Shown here: piece after piece, positions 5,610 to 5,736 of the stretch
Layout: each line of letters begins with the position of its first letter
Position numbering within the stretch: position 1 is the stretch's first letter
Assembly: GCA_036645575.1 (NCBI GenBank)
Contig: JAVXNW010000130.1
Coordinates: 1-5,736 of the forward strand
Direction: 5' to 3'
Length of the DNA: 5,736 nt
Origin: JAVXNW01 sp036645575
GTDB lineage: Bacteria > Bacillota > Clostridia > Christensenellales > Aristaeellaceae
The notes under the pieces: model-generated
What the model saw: only the letters and a program-made list of their open reading frames with translations
What the model was told of the DNA's origin: nothing
Database searches by the model: none
Program-made: the position numbers and the translations under genes

Positions 5610-5736
5610 CGCCTTCCCCGTCCAATCTACGTCCATTTTACCCCATAAAAATGCGTGCAGAGGTCGCCTTCTTCGGCCAATCTACGTCCATTTTACCCCA
5701 TAAAAATGCGTGCAGAGGTCGCCTTCCCCGGCCAAT
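5610..5736. repeat. 55-bp tandem repeat array, truncated by the window edge
   Basis: There are two full units (5610-5664 and 5665-5719) and the first 17 bases of a third (5720-5736). Units one and two differ only at 5617-5618 (CC against TT in unit two) and 5621 (T against G). The third copy has CC and G. Each unit contains CATTTT (5634-5639 in unit one) and AAAATG (5648-5653), able to form a 6-bp stem. On the - strand each full junction reads TAA-A-ATG, producing overlapping micro-frames such as MDVDWPKKATSARIFMG (5691 to 5638). The 55-base period is not a multiple of three, so it is not a repeat inside one protein. Confidence 0.85.

Noticed and set aside
5610..5736. CRISPR array
   Set aside because: The whole 55-bp unit is conserved. 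There are no variable spacers of about 30-40 bases between short repeats, and no cas genes are in view.

Overview
The window reads as a GC-rich Gram-positive chromosome, most likely a high-GC member of the Clostridia/Firmicutes. The reasons are strong AGGAGG-type ribosome binding sites, sigma-A-like promoters with extended -10 boxes, a small DUF4430 protein paired with an ECF S component that has no ATPase of its own nearby, and a clostridial-style EAL protein carrying PAS domains. The taxonomy is inference. No rRNA, tRNA, transposase or CRISPR array is visible.

Layout. Bases 1-297 hold no credible gene but are unusually structured: a 10-bp hairpin, then a perfect 11-bp inverted repeat enclosing four hairpins (42-158), then an intrinsic terminator (187-219). 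Next is an AEC-family permease gene (365-1297) with its own promoter and terminator. A second promoter drives two overlapping genes: a membrane-anchored DUF4430 protein (1461-1868) and a six-helix ECF transporter S component (1840-2394). A third promoter, whose -35 box overlaps the stop codon of the S component, drives a 907-residue c-di-GMP protein (2507-5230). That protein has a signal-like N-terminus, a membrane helix, a degenerate GGDEF domain, an intact EAL domain and three C-terminal PAS-like domains.

Bases 5231-5736 are non-coding and repeat-rich. They contain a 53/54-bp duplication that straddles the stop codon of the c-di-GMP gene, possible decayed copies of a repeat, a 78-nt imperfect hairpin with a competing alternative pairing, and a 55-bp tandem array that runs off the window edge.

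Function. The three transcription units look independent: export or uptake of a small organic acid-like solute (AEC), vitamin or cofactor uptake through the DUF4430/S-component pair using an energizing module encoded elsewhere, and c-di-GMP breakdown controlled by PAS sensing. The protein-coding part is fairly ordinary. The least explained material is in the two intergenic ends, above all the 5' multibranch element and the 3' repeats.
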